From Candidatus Delongbacteria bacterium (GTDB lineage: Bacteria; Delongbacteria; UBA4055): a DNA stretch of 8,738 nucleotides. Location: contig JAFGUL010000048.1 in NCBI GenBank assembly GCA_016938535.1, positions 1-8,738 on the forward strand. The letters run 5' to 3'. The first letter of the stretch is position 1, and each line of letters begins with the position of its first letter. This document shows positions 1-6,832 of the stretch, piece by piece. The notes beneath the pieces were generated by a model. The model saw only the letters and a program-made list of their open reading frames with translations, was not told the DNA's origin and made no database searches. A program made the position numbers and the translations under genes.

Positions 1-887
1 GAATCGAGAAATTCTTTTTTGCTGATCTGTTGAATCGCTGCAAGTCCGGCTGCACACGAAACGGGATTCCCGCCGAATGTGGAACCGTGTTCTCCGTATC
101 CGAGATAATCAGCGAATTTCTCACCTGCAAGTAAAGCTCCGAGAGGTAGTCCCCCTCCTATTCCTTTTGCTGTTACACAGAGGTCGGGTATTATTCCGTA
201 GTGTTCGAACGCGAAAAGTTTACCTGTCCTGCCCATTCCGGACTGTATTTCGTCAATAATCAGTATCGTACCGTGTTCTTTAGTTGCAGATCTAAGCTTT
301 TTCACGAATTCAGGTGAAGCTATATTCACTCCCCCCTGCCCCTGTATCACTTCGAGAAAAACCGCTGCGGTATTACTGCCGATCGAATCCAGACTTTCAG
401 TATCATTGAAAGGAAGCTTTATTATATTGGGAACTCCGGGACAGTTGTATGAACTTGATTTATCCGGTTCTGTTACGGATGCCGATGCAAGTGTTCTGCC
501 GTGGAATGCTTTTGAAAAAGTAACTATATCCGGCCTGCTATATTCTTTAGAATATTTCCTGATTATCTTCATTCCGGCTTCGATGGCCTCAGTTCCAGAA
601 TTTGCAAAAAAAACTTTGCCGGCAAAAGTATTTTCTACGAGGTATTTTGCTAGAAGACCTGTTGTTTCAGCCTCAAAATAGTTCGAAATATGATAATATT
701 TTTTTATCTGATCTTTTACCGCTTCATTAATTTCTAAGTTATTGTAACCGAGAGCGTTCACCCCAAGTCCGCTGAACATATCAAGGTAATTTCCGTCTTC
801 TGTAATAAGGTAACAACCTTCGGATCCGGTTATTTTTTTTTCCAGTCTTTTGTAAACAGGTATAAAATATTTTTCGTACTCAGTCAT
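1..887 (-). CDS. argD: Acetylornithine/ornithine-type aminotransferase, class III PLP enzyme (C-terminus off window)
   Basis: The first 295 residues of a fold-type I, class III aminotransferase are present; roughly 100 C-terminal residues lie beyond the left edge. ArgD enzymes transfer the amino group between N-acetylornithine and 2-oxoglutarate in cytoplasmic arginine synthesis. Visible motifs are GLGVNALGY (residues 40-48), the phosphate-binding SGTEAIEAG (97-105), AFHGRT (127-132), the cofactor aspartate in DEIQSGMGRTGK (212-223), and the PLP lysine K241 in TAKGIGGGLPLGA. GSTFGGNPVSCAA (268-280) is also typical. ATG at 887-885 is preceded by GGGAG at a normal distance. Two positions differ from the enterobacterial consensus: AIEAG instead of ANEAA, and IQGQGG (181-186) instead of QGEGG. 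Paralogues such as ornithine or diaminobutyrate aminotransferases share these motifs, so the class is sure but the substrate is inferred. The gene is transcribed away from the Spy-like gene. Confidence 0.85.
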   Translation of the reverse strand, partial: MTEYEKYFIPVYKRLEKKITGSEGCYLITEDGNYLDMFSGLGVNALGYNNLEINEAVKDQIKKYYHISNYFEAETTGLLAKYLVENTFAGKVFFANSGTEAIEAGMKIIRKYSKEYSRPDIVTFSKAFHGRTLASASVTEPDKSSSYNCPGVPNIIKLPFNDTESLDSIGSNTAAVFLEVIQGQGGVNIASPEFVKKLRSATKEHGTILIIDEIQSGMGRTGKLFAFEHYGIIPDLCVTAKGIGGGLPLGALLAGEKFADYLGYGEHGSTFGGNPVSCAAGLAAIQQISKKEFLD

Positions 888-1012
888 TTCTGCTCCCGGT
901 AATTTTAATGAAAAATAAGAAATATCTTACCTTTTTTCAAAACATTTAAAATAAATCTGTTTCGGTTGCGTTTACTGCTTTGAAAGGCAAAATAAAAATA
1001 AGGAGACCGAAA
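888..1012. promoter_or_regulatory. Divergent intergenic region between argD and the Spy-like gene
   Basis: This 125-nt AT-rich gap lies between two divergently transcribed genes, so it must carry both promoters or their upstream parts. I see no convincing -35/-10 pair on either strand. The only clear signal is the AGGAG ribosome-binding site at 1001-1005 for the plus-strand gene. Confidence 0.45.
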
Positions 1013-1552
1013 ATGAAAAAGATAACAGCAGTACTGACCCTGGCAGCCGCAATGCTCATGATGACTTTTGCTCAGGCGACAGAGAAAGAGATCAACATCG
1101 AGAAGCGTATGATCAGAGGTGAAGAAATGCCGATGATGGGAAGAATGCATCAGGGTTCCGGCATGAATAAAAGAGGCGGGGACTGCAAAATGATGGGAGA
1201 AAAAGGCGGATTCGGACCGATGATGTTTGAAGAACTTGACCTGAGTAAAGAGCAGATCGGGAAAATTGAACAGATAAAAGTTAAGTACAGGAAAATGGAC
1301 ATCGATCTTGATGCGGAAAAAGAAAAACTTCAGATTGACAAGCATCAGGCTATGCAGGATATGAATTTTTCAGAAGCAAAAAACATTGTTAAGAAAATAT
1401 CTGATGTAAGACTGAAATCTCAGAATGCAAGAATTGACGAAATGGCAGAAATAACCAAATTGCTTTCTAAAGATCAGATAGAAAAATTCAGAGAACTTCA
1501 CTCTGCACACGGTAGAATGGGCATGATGAAGATGAACAGAATGAAAAAATAA
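1013..1552 (+). CDS. Secreted Met-rich Spy/CpxP-like periplasmic protein
   Basis: This 179-residue protein has a clear signal peptide: MKK, a hydrophobic stretch to residue 18, then AQA (20-22) as the likely cleavage site. The mature part has two LTxxQ-like motifs, LDLSKEQIGKI (75-85) and LLSKDQIEKFREL (150-162), flanking a charged helical segment. This is the pattern of the Spy/CpxP/CnrX/ZraP superfamily of periplasmic chaperones and metal-sensing proteins. I count 19 methionines in about 157 mature residues, concentrated at 33-71 and 169-177, with His46, Cys58, His163 and His166 nearby. The start is set at 1013 because AGGAG (1001-1005) sits 7 nt upstream; a TTG at 980 would add 11 basic residues before the signal peptide. 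Envelope-stress or metal binding is inferred from family and composition. It is followed by a strong terminator. Confidence 0.8.
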   Translation: MKKITAVLTLAAAMLMMTFAQATEKEINIEKRMIRGEEMPMMGRMHQGSGMNKRGGDCKMMGEKGGFGPMMFEELDLSKEQIGKIEQIKVKYRKMDIDLDAEKEKLQIDKHQAMQDMNFSEAKNIVKKISDVRLKSQNARIDEMAEITKLLSKDQIEKFRELHSAHGRMGMMKMNRMKK

Positions 1553-1571
1553 GCCTCATAACACCTCCCTC

Positions 1572-1600
1572 AAAAAGGCCGGAATTTCCGGTCTTTTTTT
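1572..1600. terminator. Bidirectional rho-independent terminator between convergent genes
   Basis: A GGCCGG/CCGGTC stem (one G-T pair) closes over AATTT and is flanked by five A on the left and seven T on the right. It can therefore act as an intrinsic terminator in both directions: for the Spy-like gene (plus), and for the small membrane protein gene (minus), whose stop codon at 1599-1601 overlaps its edge. Confidence 0.85.
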
Positions 1601-1889
1601 ATATATGTATGAGGATCGTGCCTGACAGTATGAGAAGATACCTGTAGTCGGGTTTTTCGTAAGGTTTGTTTTTTAGATAGATTCTTGATGCAAGAAGAAG
1701 AATAAGAGCAGATAGTCGGACAAAATTTATAAGGGTAAAAGAATCTGCGATAACATATCCGGTAATAATAATAGAAATGACGAAAAAAGGAACTGTTATG
1801 TATCTTACCCTTGGATCTCTGAAAAGAATATACACCAACTCCGCCGAAAGAGCTGCGAGAAGCAGAATTTTTACAATAAGGTCAGTCAT
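1599..1889 (-). CDS. Small multi-spanning membrane protein of unknown function
   Basis: This 96-residue, very hydrophobic protein has about four predicted membrane segments, near residues 4-22, 30-50, 54-71 and 83-95. They are separated by short charged turns such as FRDPRVR (23-29) and KNKPYEKPDYR (73-83). I recognise no family. Its ATG (1889-1887) lies inside the end of the heptosyltransferase gene, giving an 8-nt overlap with that gene's TGA (1884-1882). The two are almost certainly co-transcribed and probably translationally coupled. It ends in the shared bidirectional terminator. A role in envelope glycan or lipid handling can only be suggested from its partner. The overlap, the terminator and the clean alternation of hydrophobic and charged segments argue that the gene is real. 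Confidence 0.65.
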   Translation of the reverse strand: MTDLIVKILLLAALSAELVYILFRDPRVRYITVPFFVISIIITGYVIADSFTLINFVRLSALILLLASRIYLKNKPYEKPDYRYLLILSGTILIHI

Positions 1890-2886
1890 TCAGCATTTCG
1901 ATTACATTATCATAAACTTCGTCGGGAGTGATATTATTCATGCATTTGAAATGGCCCTTCGGACATTTTTTTCTTCCAAAATGAGTGCAAGGTCTGCATT
2001 TAAGGGTTTTATCCTCCATCACTCTGAAAACTGTAGAGTAAGGAAAAAAACCGAATTCTTCGGTCGTTGATCCGAATAAAGCCAGTATTTTTTTACCGAA
2101 GCATTCGGCAAGATGCATTGGCCCGTTATCGTTAGTTACAACAATATCTGCAAATTTGATGACCGCAGCTGTTTCCTGAAGAGAAAGTTTGTCTGCCAGA
2201 TCAATTACATATCCTTCTGAACCTGAGCTTATATACCTGGCGGTATCGGTCTCCACAGCTCCTTTGCCTATAATAATGATCTTTTTGTGTATTCTGCTGT
2301 TCTTTGATATTTTTTCAGCAAGCTCTCTGAAATATTCTTTCGGCCACATTTTTGTCGCATAGCTGGCTCCGGGAATGAAAAGAACATAACTCGTGTTGTG
2401 CAGATTATATTTATTTACCGTTCTCACCTCTGTGTCCTTGACCAGCCCGAACTTGAGTTTCCATGTCCCCGATGTTTCAATACCTGCTTTTTCCAGCGCA
2501 GAGAAATACATTCTAGTAACGGGTTTTATATCTTTATAGGCCAGACCGAAGTGGACAAGCATGAATCTCCTGAATACTCTTTTTTCATAGCCGTGAACAT
2601 TTTTAAGCCCTCCGGTGAGATAACTGCTGATCGAATTAAGATGAAGGTCGAATATATAATCATATCCTGCAGATTTGATCTCTTTTCTTATCTTCTTCAG
2701 CCCTTTTTTATCTTTGAAGAGTAAAAGTTTGTTTATCAGCGGGTTGGTTGAAAGTGCATCTCCGAATTTACTGTTCACGATCCAGTCAATTTCACACCCC
2801 GGAAATTTTGATTTAAGCACATCGAGAACCGGAGTAGCCAGAAGAATATCCCCCATCGAAGAAAATCTAAGTATCAGAATTTTCAT
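1882..2886 (-). CDS. ADP-heptose:LPS heptosyltransferase family protein (GT9, WaaF-like)
   Basis: This 334-residue protein is of full family length. GT9 enzymes transfer heptose from ADP-heptose to the inner core of lipopolysaccharide on the cytoplasmic face of the inner membrane. Seen here are the N-terminal Rossmann start MKILILRFSSMGDILLATP with the conserved Asp13, the PGASYATKMWP block (172-182) that begins the donor-binding domain, and TNDNGPMHLA (251-260). A C-terminal cluster C297-x2-C300, C308 and C315 lies in a GRKKCPKGHFKCM context, as is common in WaaF-like proteins. GAGGTG lies just upstream of the ATG. Whether the donor is heptose, and which core position is modified, cannot be read from the sequence; other GT9 members act on other glycans. 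It overlaps the downstream membrane-protein gene by 8 nt. Confidence 0.88.
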   Translation of the reverse strand: MKILILRFSSMGDILLATPVLDVLKSKFPGCEIDWIVNSKFGDALSTNPLINKLLLFKDKKGLKKIRKEIKSAGYDYIFDLHLNSISSYLTGGLKNVHGYEKRVFRRFMLVHFGLAYKDIKPVTRMYFSALEKAGIETSGTWKLKFGLVKDTEVRTVNKYNLHNTSYVLFIPGASYATKMWPKEYFRELAEKISKNSRIHKKIIIIGKGAVETDTARYISSGSEGYVIDLADKLSLQETAAVIKFADIVVTNDNGPMHLAECFGKKILALFGSTTEEFGFFPYSTVFRVMEDKTLKCRPCTHFGRKKCPKGHFKCMNNITPDEVYDNVIEMLND

Positions 2887-2912
2887 GTTTCACCTCTTTC
2901 AGAGTTTGAAAT

Positions 2913-2940
2913 AAAAAATGCGACGGTTTCCGTCGCATTT
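2913..2940 (-). terminator. Rho-independent terminator of the cold-shock gene
   Basis: A perfect 11-bp inverted repeat (2916-2926 with 2930-2940, core TGCGACGG/CCGTCGCA) has a 3-nt loop. On the minus strand it is followed by a T-rich tract (complement of the A-run at 2913-2918). It lies 26 nt past the cold-shock stop codon and before the heptosyltransferase gene, so the two minus-strand genes are separate transcription units. Confidence 0.9.
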
Positions 2941-2966
2941 CACATTGTACTATATTCGATTCATAT

Positions 2967-3176
2967 CTATATAGTTTTTACGTCTTGAGCTTGAGGACCT
3001 TTGTCGTTCTCTGCTACTGTGAATTCTACTTTCTGACCGTCCTGAAGTGTCTTAAAACCGTCATTAGTAATTGCGGAATAATGTACGAAGATGTCTCTTC
3101 CGCCGTCAGTTGTAATGAATCCGTATCCTTTTGAAGAATCGAACCACTTTACAGAACCAGTTTCACGCTCTGTCAT
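2967..3176 (-). CDS. CspA-family cold-shock protein
   Basis: This 69-residue single cold-shock domain covers the whole protein. CspA-type proteins bind single-stranded RNA and DNA in the cytoplasm and melt mRNA structure. The nucleic-acid-binding motifs RNP1 (KGYGFI, 16-21) and RNP2 (DIFVHY, 28-33) are intact, with the aromatic Trp11 and Phe12 before them. RNP2 carries Tyr33 where Phe is usual, a mild substitution that keeps the aromatic ring. ATG at 3176-3174 is preceded by a near-perfect AGGAGGT (complement of 3183-3189) at 6 nt, suggesting high expression. The gene is monocistronic, bounded by its own terminator. The leader shows dyad symmetry. Cold induction is typical of only some paralogues and is not shown by the coding sequence. 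Confidence 0.95.
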   Translation of the reverse strand: MTERETGSVKWFDSSKGYGFITTDGGRDIFVHYSAITNDGFKTLQDGQKVEFTVAENDKGPQAQDVKTI

Positions 3177-3300
3177 TTTGCTACCTCCTAATTAAAAATT
3201 TGTTATACGGACTTTTTCATTTCCGAGAATGATATTTCTTAAAAAATCATAGTCCGCTTCATGGAACAATCCACTTAGTCACAATTTAACACATATTAGA
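3177..3300 (-). promoter_or_regulatory. Cold-shock gene leader/promoter with nested dyads
   Basis: The minus-strand upstream region has a strong Shine-Dalgarno (3183-3189) and two nested inverted repeats: CGGACT (3208-3213) with AGTCCG (3251-3256), and an inner hairpin 3229-3237 with 3242-3250 (one mismatch). A TATGAT hexamer (complement of 3246-3251) could be a -10 box, but it has no good -35. If it is the -10, transcription would start inside the dyad and the hairpin would not be in the RNA. So this is either an operator or a structured leader; I cannot decide which. Confidence 0.35.
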
Positions 3301-3335
3301 TATTTGCGCAACTAAAAAATTCACGAAATAAAAGA

Positions 3336-3364
3336 TTGATTTTTCCGAATTTATTTACTACTTT
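3336..3364 (+). promoter_or_regulatory. Possible promoter of the mltC-like to ruvA cluster
   Basis: TTGATT (3336-3341) and TACTTT (3359-3364) are spaced 17 nt apart, 58 nt before the transglycosylase start. The -35 is fair and the -10 is poor. It is the best pair I found in the divergent region, but support is weak. A small AAGGC/GCCTT hairpin (3373-3387) lies just downstream. Confidence 0.25.
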
Positions 3365-3421
3365 ATGTATGTAAGGCATAAAGCCTTTGTTATTTGTGAT
3401 TATATAACCATGGAGAAAAAC

Positions 3422-4840
3422 ATGAAAAAAGTAATCCTGGCAGTATTCTTTATACTCTTTTTTGTAAGCCTTAATTCTCAGGAATCCGAGCTTGAGAAAT
3501 ACAAAAAACAACAGCAGCAGGAGATCCAGCAGTGGAAACAGGAAAGAGATGCTGAACTGGATGCATATAAAGCCAGAGTTGAAAAAGAAAGAAAGGAATG
3601 GCAGGAATATGTTAACAGCGTGCGAAGCAAGTGGGGGGAATATACGAACACAACTCCTAAAGTATGGTCGAATTACGGAAAAGATCTTAACACTTTGAGC
3701 GTGGTTGATTTCGATAATAATAAGGTCGAGGTTGCAGCTCTTATAGAAACTGACAATGAAAAAGAAGCGGAAAAACTCATCCGAAAACAATTCGAAGACA
3801 TGCTGAATGAAAGAGAAAAAGGTACCGGAAATAAGTTCATGGAAGGTCAGATAGCTTTCGAAAAAACGAATGAAGAACATGAAAACAAGATACTCGAGCT
3901 CCAGAAAAAATACGATGAAGAGCAGGCTGCCCTGATGGAGAAAGCCAGAGAACAGAGAAGAGCTCTTGAATTAAAAAAACAGGAGCTTGACCGAAAAGCT
4001 CAGGCAGAAAAAGAAGCCCGTGAAAAACAGAGACTGATCGAACAGAAAAAGAAACTTGAAGCAGAACAGGCAGAGATAGCAAGAAAAGAAGCTGAGGAAA
4101 GAAGAAAGCTCGCCGAAAAGAAAGCCAAAGAAGAAAAGAAAATAATCAAGACAGTTGATAATTCAAATAAAGAAGAATTCATAAATAAAGCTGTAAAAGA
4201 GAATGTGAAGAAAGAAGTTGTGATCGGCGATGACGGAAGAGCAAGGACGAAATTTACCGTCACGCTTGAAATGGCTCCCAACAGCATTCAGAAAAGAGCC
4301 GAACAGTATATGGACCTGATCATTAAACACAGCGAGAAATATGACCTTGATGTATCTGTAGTTCTTGCCTTGATCCATACCGAATCTGCTTTTAATCCCA
4401 AGGCTTTCTCAAGAAGACCCGACGGAACTCCCATGGCATGCGGACTGATGCAGATCATTCCCTCTCAGGCCGGAAGAGATGCCCATAAAGCCTTATACGG
4501 CTCGGATAAGATCGTAGAATCTGAATATCTTTTCGACCCTGAAAACAACCTGAAAATGGGCACATGGTATATAAATTTCCTTTACAACTGGTGGAACAGA
4601 TACGAAAAGAGGACCCACGGAAAAACAAGCAGCAAAACCAAAAACGAATATTATGCGATCGCTTCATATAATCAGGGTATGGGTACTATCCTGAATAAAG
4701 CTTACAAGACTCACAACCTAATAGATAAATCGGATGATGAAGCATACAGGATTCTGACCACAGAACCAAAGATCCCTGCCGAAGGAAGAAATTACCTCAA
4801 AAAAATTGAGGAAAGAAAAAACATCTACAGGAAAAACTGA
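3422..4840 (+). CDS. MltC-like lytic murein transglycosylase with long coiled-coil insert
   Basis: The 472-residue exported protein has a signal peptide at 1-20 with no lipobox Cys, so it is probably periplasmic. Next come a Gln/Glu/Lys helix (21-70) and a segment at 71-130 resembling the MltC N-terminal domain, including VVDFDNNKVEVAAL (94-107). A highly charged coiled coil follows (about 145-240), then a catalytic SLT domain (about 285-470). The catalytic Glu is E321 in IHTESAFNP; GLMQIIPSQAGRD (341-353), YLFDPENNLKMGT (369-381) and ASYNQG (414-419) match MltC. Such enzymes cleave the MurNAc-GlcNAc bond of peptidoglycan to form 1,6-anhydro-MurNAc. The start at 3422 is chosen because GGAG (3412-3415) is 6 nt upstream and it opens the signal peptide; ATGs at 3365 and 3410 are less fitting. 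The stop overlaps the next start (TGATG). Confidence 0.85.
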   Translation: MKKVILAVFFILFFVSLNSQESELEKYKKQQQQEIQQWKQERDAELDAYKARVEKERKEWQEYVNSVRSKWGEYTNTTPKVWSNYGKDLNTLSVVDFDNNKVEVAALIETDNEKEAEKLIRKQFEDMLNEREKGTGNKFMEGQIAFEKTNEEHENKILELQKKYDEEQAALMEKAREQRRALELKKQELDRKAQAEKEAREKQRLIEQKKKLEAEQAEIARKEAEERRKLAEKKAKEEKKIIKTVDNSNKEEFINKAVKENVKKEVVIGDDGRARTKFTVTLEMAPNSIQKRAEQYMDLIIKHSEKYDLDVSVVLALIHTESAFNPKAFSRRPDGTPMACGLMQIIPSQAGRDAHKALYGSDKIVESEYLFDPENNLKMGTWYINFLYNWWNRYEKRTHGKTSSKTKNEYYAIASYNQGMGTILNKAYKTHNLIDKSDDEAYRILTTEPKIPAEGRNYLKKIEERKNIYRKN

Positions 4841-5565
4841 TGAAAAATTTCTTCATTCTGATATGGCTGCTGACTGTATTCTCCTGCCTAAGTGGTGAAT
4901 GGATTCAGTTTTACGATAAAGCTGTGAAAGAAGCCGACAGGAATGAATCACCCCTGCTGATATTTTTTTACGGTTCAGATAAAAACAGCACTGAATTCAA
5001 CGCTTTGATCGAGAGAGGCAATCTGGATTTTCTGCAAAAAACTTTTATACTTTGTAAAATTGAAAATACGACTCCCGAAGGCCTTAACTTTTCCAAAATG
5101 ATAAACTCTCAATCTGTACCATTATTTATACTTGAAGAGCACGAGCCGACAAGAAAAAAGTCTTTTGATCCCATCGGAATCGAACCTCTGAAACTTTTCA
5201 CAACAATTTATGAAGTTTATACCTGGTTTTCTTCTGAATTTCTTAAGAAGGGCGATCACGATGCTGCATACGCATCCCTAAAAATAATTGAGAACATGCC
5301 TGAAAGTTTCGGAGTGCAGGTCAAAAAAGAACTTGAAAAGGTAGCACCTGATGCAAAGAAAACTCCCAGCGTAAAGGAAATCAATGATAATTTCTCAAAA
5401 GCTGAATCATACTTCACTATAGCAGATAATAATATGAAGTCTGAGAACTATGAAAAAGCTATTATATATTACAAAAAAGTCATTGAACTGTCACCGGGTA
5501 CAGATCTTGCCAAAAGCGCCGAACAAGAACTTAAAAAGGCAAAGAAGCTTACTATCCCCGAATAA
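4840..5565 (+). CDS. Exported thioredoxin-fold protein without CXXC, with C-terminal TPR
   Basis: This 241-residue protein has an N-terminal hydrophobic export signal (3-18). Cys16 in VFSC could be a lipobox cysteine, although Phe at -2 is unusual. Residues about 20-125 look like a thioredoxin fold: an amphipathic helix, the strand PLLIFFYGS (38-46), and SVPLFIL (92-98) with Pro94 in the cis-proline position. Where the redox CXXC should be, the sequence reads GSDKNS (45-50), so it is probably redox-inactive. Residues about 188-221 form one TPR-like repeat (SENYEKAIIYYKKVIELSPG). The start overlaps the transglycosylase stop by one nucleotide, so the two are likely translationally coupled and may act together in the periplasm. 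I do not recognise a named family; partner-binding or scaffold function is inference. Confidence 0.7.
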   Translation: MKNFFILIWLLTVFSCLSGEWIQFYDKAVKEADRNESPLLIFFYGSDKNSTEFNALIERGNLDFLQKTFILCKIENTTPEGLNFSKMINSQSVPLFILEEHEPTRKKSFDPIGIEPLKLFTTIYEVYTWFSSEFLKKGDHDAAYASLKIIENMPESFGVQVKKELEKVAPDAKKTPSVKEINDNFSKAESYFTIADNNMKSENYEKAIIYYKKVIELSPGTDLAKSAEQELKKAKKLTIPE

Positions 5566-5604
5566 AAAGCAATAAAATAAATAAAATTAAACCGGATAGA
5601 ACAA

Positions 5605-6066
5605 ATGAATTATGTGACCGAAGAAGGAATGAAAAAACTCGTAGAAAAACTCTACAATTACAAACATATAGACAGGCCTGCAGTCCTGAACAGAGTAAAT
5701 GAGGCAAGAAAGCTCGGAGACCTCAGAGAGAACGGAGATTTTAAATCTGCAAAAGAGGACCTTTCAACTTTGGATATCAGGATCGCTGAACTTGAAAACT
5801 ATATAGGTAACAGCGAAATAGTTAAGAAAGGCAAAAAGAAATCAAACAAGATCAGAATACTTAGCAAAGTTAAGATCAAAGATCATACAAGAAATAAAGA
5901 GCTTGAATATACACTTGTGTCTCAGGCTGAAGCTGACCCTCTCGAAGGAAAGATATCCGCTGATTCACCGATCGGAAAAGGCCTTCTCGGCAAAAAAGCA
6001 GGTGACAGGTTTAAAATTACGATCCCTGTCGGAGATATTGATGTTGAAGTTCTGGAAATAGATTAG
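5605..6066 (+). CDS. greA: Transcript cleavage/elongation factor GreA
   Basis: At 153 residues it is slightly shorter than E. coli GreA (158). Gre factors enter the RNA polymerase secondary channel and stimulate cleavage of backtracked RNA. The N-terminal coiled-coil hairpin (about 1-75) carries the tip motif GDLRENGDF (38-46) with the two acidic residues D39 and E42 that hold the catalytic magnesium. The C-terminal FKBP-like domain contains SPIGKGLLGKKAGD (121-134). The start at 5605 fits the family N-terminus (VTEEGMKKL). The ribosome-binding site is weak (CCGGATAG, with no AGGAG), so translation may depend partly on readthrough from upstream genes. The 39-nt gap after the previous gene is AT-rich and has no terminator hairpin. 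GreB is less likely, given the GreA-like motifs and operon position. Confidence 0.93.
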   Translation: MNYVTEEGMKKLVEKLYNYKHIDRPAVLNRVNEARKLGDLRENGDFKSAKEDLSTLDIRIAELENYIGNSEIVKKGKKKSNKIRILSKVKIKDHTRNKELEYTLVSQAEADPLEGKISADSPIGKGLLGKKAGDRFKITIPVGDIDVEVLEID

Positions 6067-6088
6067 AAATTATACGGGAGACTTATAA

Positions 6089-6829
6089 ATGTCAGGTCAT
6101 TCTAAATGGGCAACTATAAAAAGAAAAAAAGAGAAAACTGATGCCGCAAGAGGCAAGATCTTTACAAAATTCCTTAAAGAAGTTATGACTGCTTCAAAAC
6201 TCGGAGGCAGCAATGAGGATGCAAATCCAAGGCTTAAAACAGCGATCATGAAAGCTAAATCCGTTAATGTTCCGCTTGACAATATTAATAAGGCCAGGCT
6301 AAAAGGTGCGGGAGAACTGCCCGGCATTTCTTACGAAGACATTAATTATGAAGGCTATGGCCCCGGCGGAGTGGCAATAATCGTCGAAACTATGACCGAC
6401 AATAAAGTTAGAACGGTAAGCGAAGTCAGACATCTGTTCTCAAGATACGGGGGAAATCTCGGTGAGAACGGTTCTGTAGGATGGATGTTCAAAAAAGTGG
6501 GACAGATAGTTATTGACGCGGAAGGTAAGGACGAGGATTCCGTTCTCGAGGATGCTTTGGAGGCCGGAGCCGAAGATATGGTGCGGGAGGATGATAAATT
6601 TGTAATAACAACGGCTTTCGAGGATTATCTCTCGGTATGCGATAAACTTGAAAAAAAATACGAGTTTGAATCTAACGAAGTTACTATGATCGCGGATAAT
6701 GAGGTTAAAGTACCCTCTGATAAAGTAAAAAATCTTATAACTCTTCTTGACTCCCTAGAGGACCTTGATGATGTTCAGGGAGTTTATAATAACGCTGATA
6801 TTGAAGAATCCGACATGGAAAATATTTAA
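6089..6829 (+). CDS. yebC: YebC/PmpR/TACO1-family protein
   Basis: The 246-residue protein is of usual family length and starts with the hallmark MSGHSKWATIKRKKEKTDAA. Further family blocks are RLKTAIMKAKSVNVPLDNI (49-67), YEGYGPGGVAIIVETMTDN (86-104) and the RHLFSRYGGNLGENGSVGWMF region (114-134). Members have been described as DNA-binding transcription regulators (PmpR) and, for relatives, as translation factors that help ribosomes through proline-rich stretches. Which role applies here is not visible. GGGAG lies 7-8 nt before the ATG. The gene is 22 nt after greA and 3 nt before ruvC; yebC-ruvC-ruvA is a widely conserved order. Its acidic C-terminus is also typical of the family. Confidence 0.95.
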   Translation: MSGHSKWATIKRKKEKTDAARGKIFTKFLKEVMTASKLGGSNEDANPRLKTAIMKAKSVNVPLDNINKARLKGAGELPGISYEDINYEGYGPGGVAIIVETMTDNKVRTVSEVRHLFSRYGGNLGENGSVGWMFKKVGQIVIDAEGKDEDSVLEDALEAGAEDMVREDDKFVITTAFEDYLSVCDKLEKKYEFESNEVTMIADNEVKVPSDKVKNLITLLDSLEDLDDVQGVYNNADIEESDMENI

Positions 6830-6832
6830 TAT

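Noticed and set aside
406..681. Plus-strand frame of 91 codons within argD
   Set aside because: The minus strand here carries the conserved aminotransferase core without interruption.
980..1012. TTG at 980 as the start of the Spy-like protein
   Set aside because: It would put 11 basic residues before a classic signal peptide and lacks a better ribosome-binding site; ATG 1013 has AGGAG 7 nt upstream.
905..1345. Open minus-strand frame of 146 codons opposite the Spy-like gene
   Set aside because: The Spy-like gene has a ribosome-binding site, signal peptide and terminator; the antisense frame has Phe/His-rich noise and no recognisable domain.
3373..3387. AAGGC/GCCTT hairpin as a terminator
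   Set aside because: The stem is only 5 bp and no continuous T-run follows; it lies in the presumed leader of the plus-strand cluster.
3365..3421. ATG 3365 or 3410 as the transglycosylase start
   Set aside because: GGAG at 3412-3415 lies downstream of both and is well placed for 3422, where the signal peptide begins.
3296..3880. Open minus-strand frame of 194 codons opposite the transglycosylase start
   Set aside because: It is antisense to a well-supported gene. Its Phe/Leu-rich make-up is what the reverse complement of a Lys/Glu-rich coding sequence gives, and it has no family motif.
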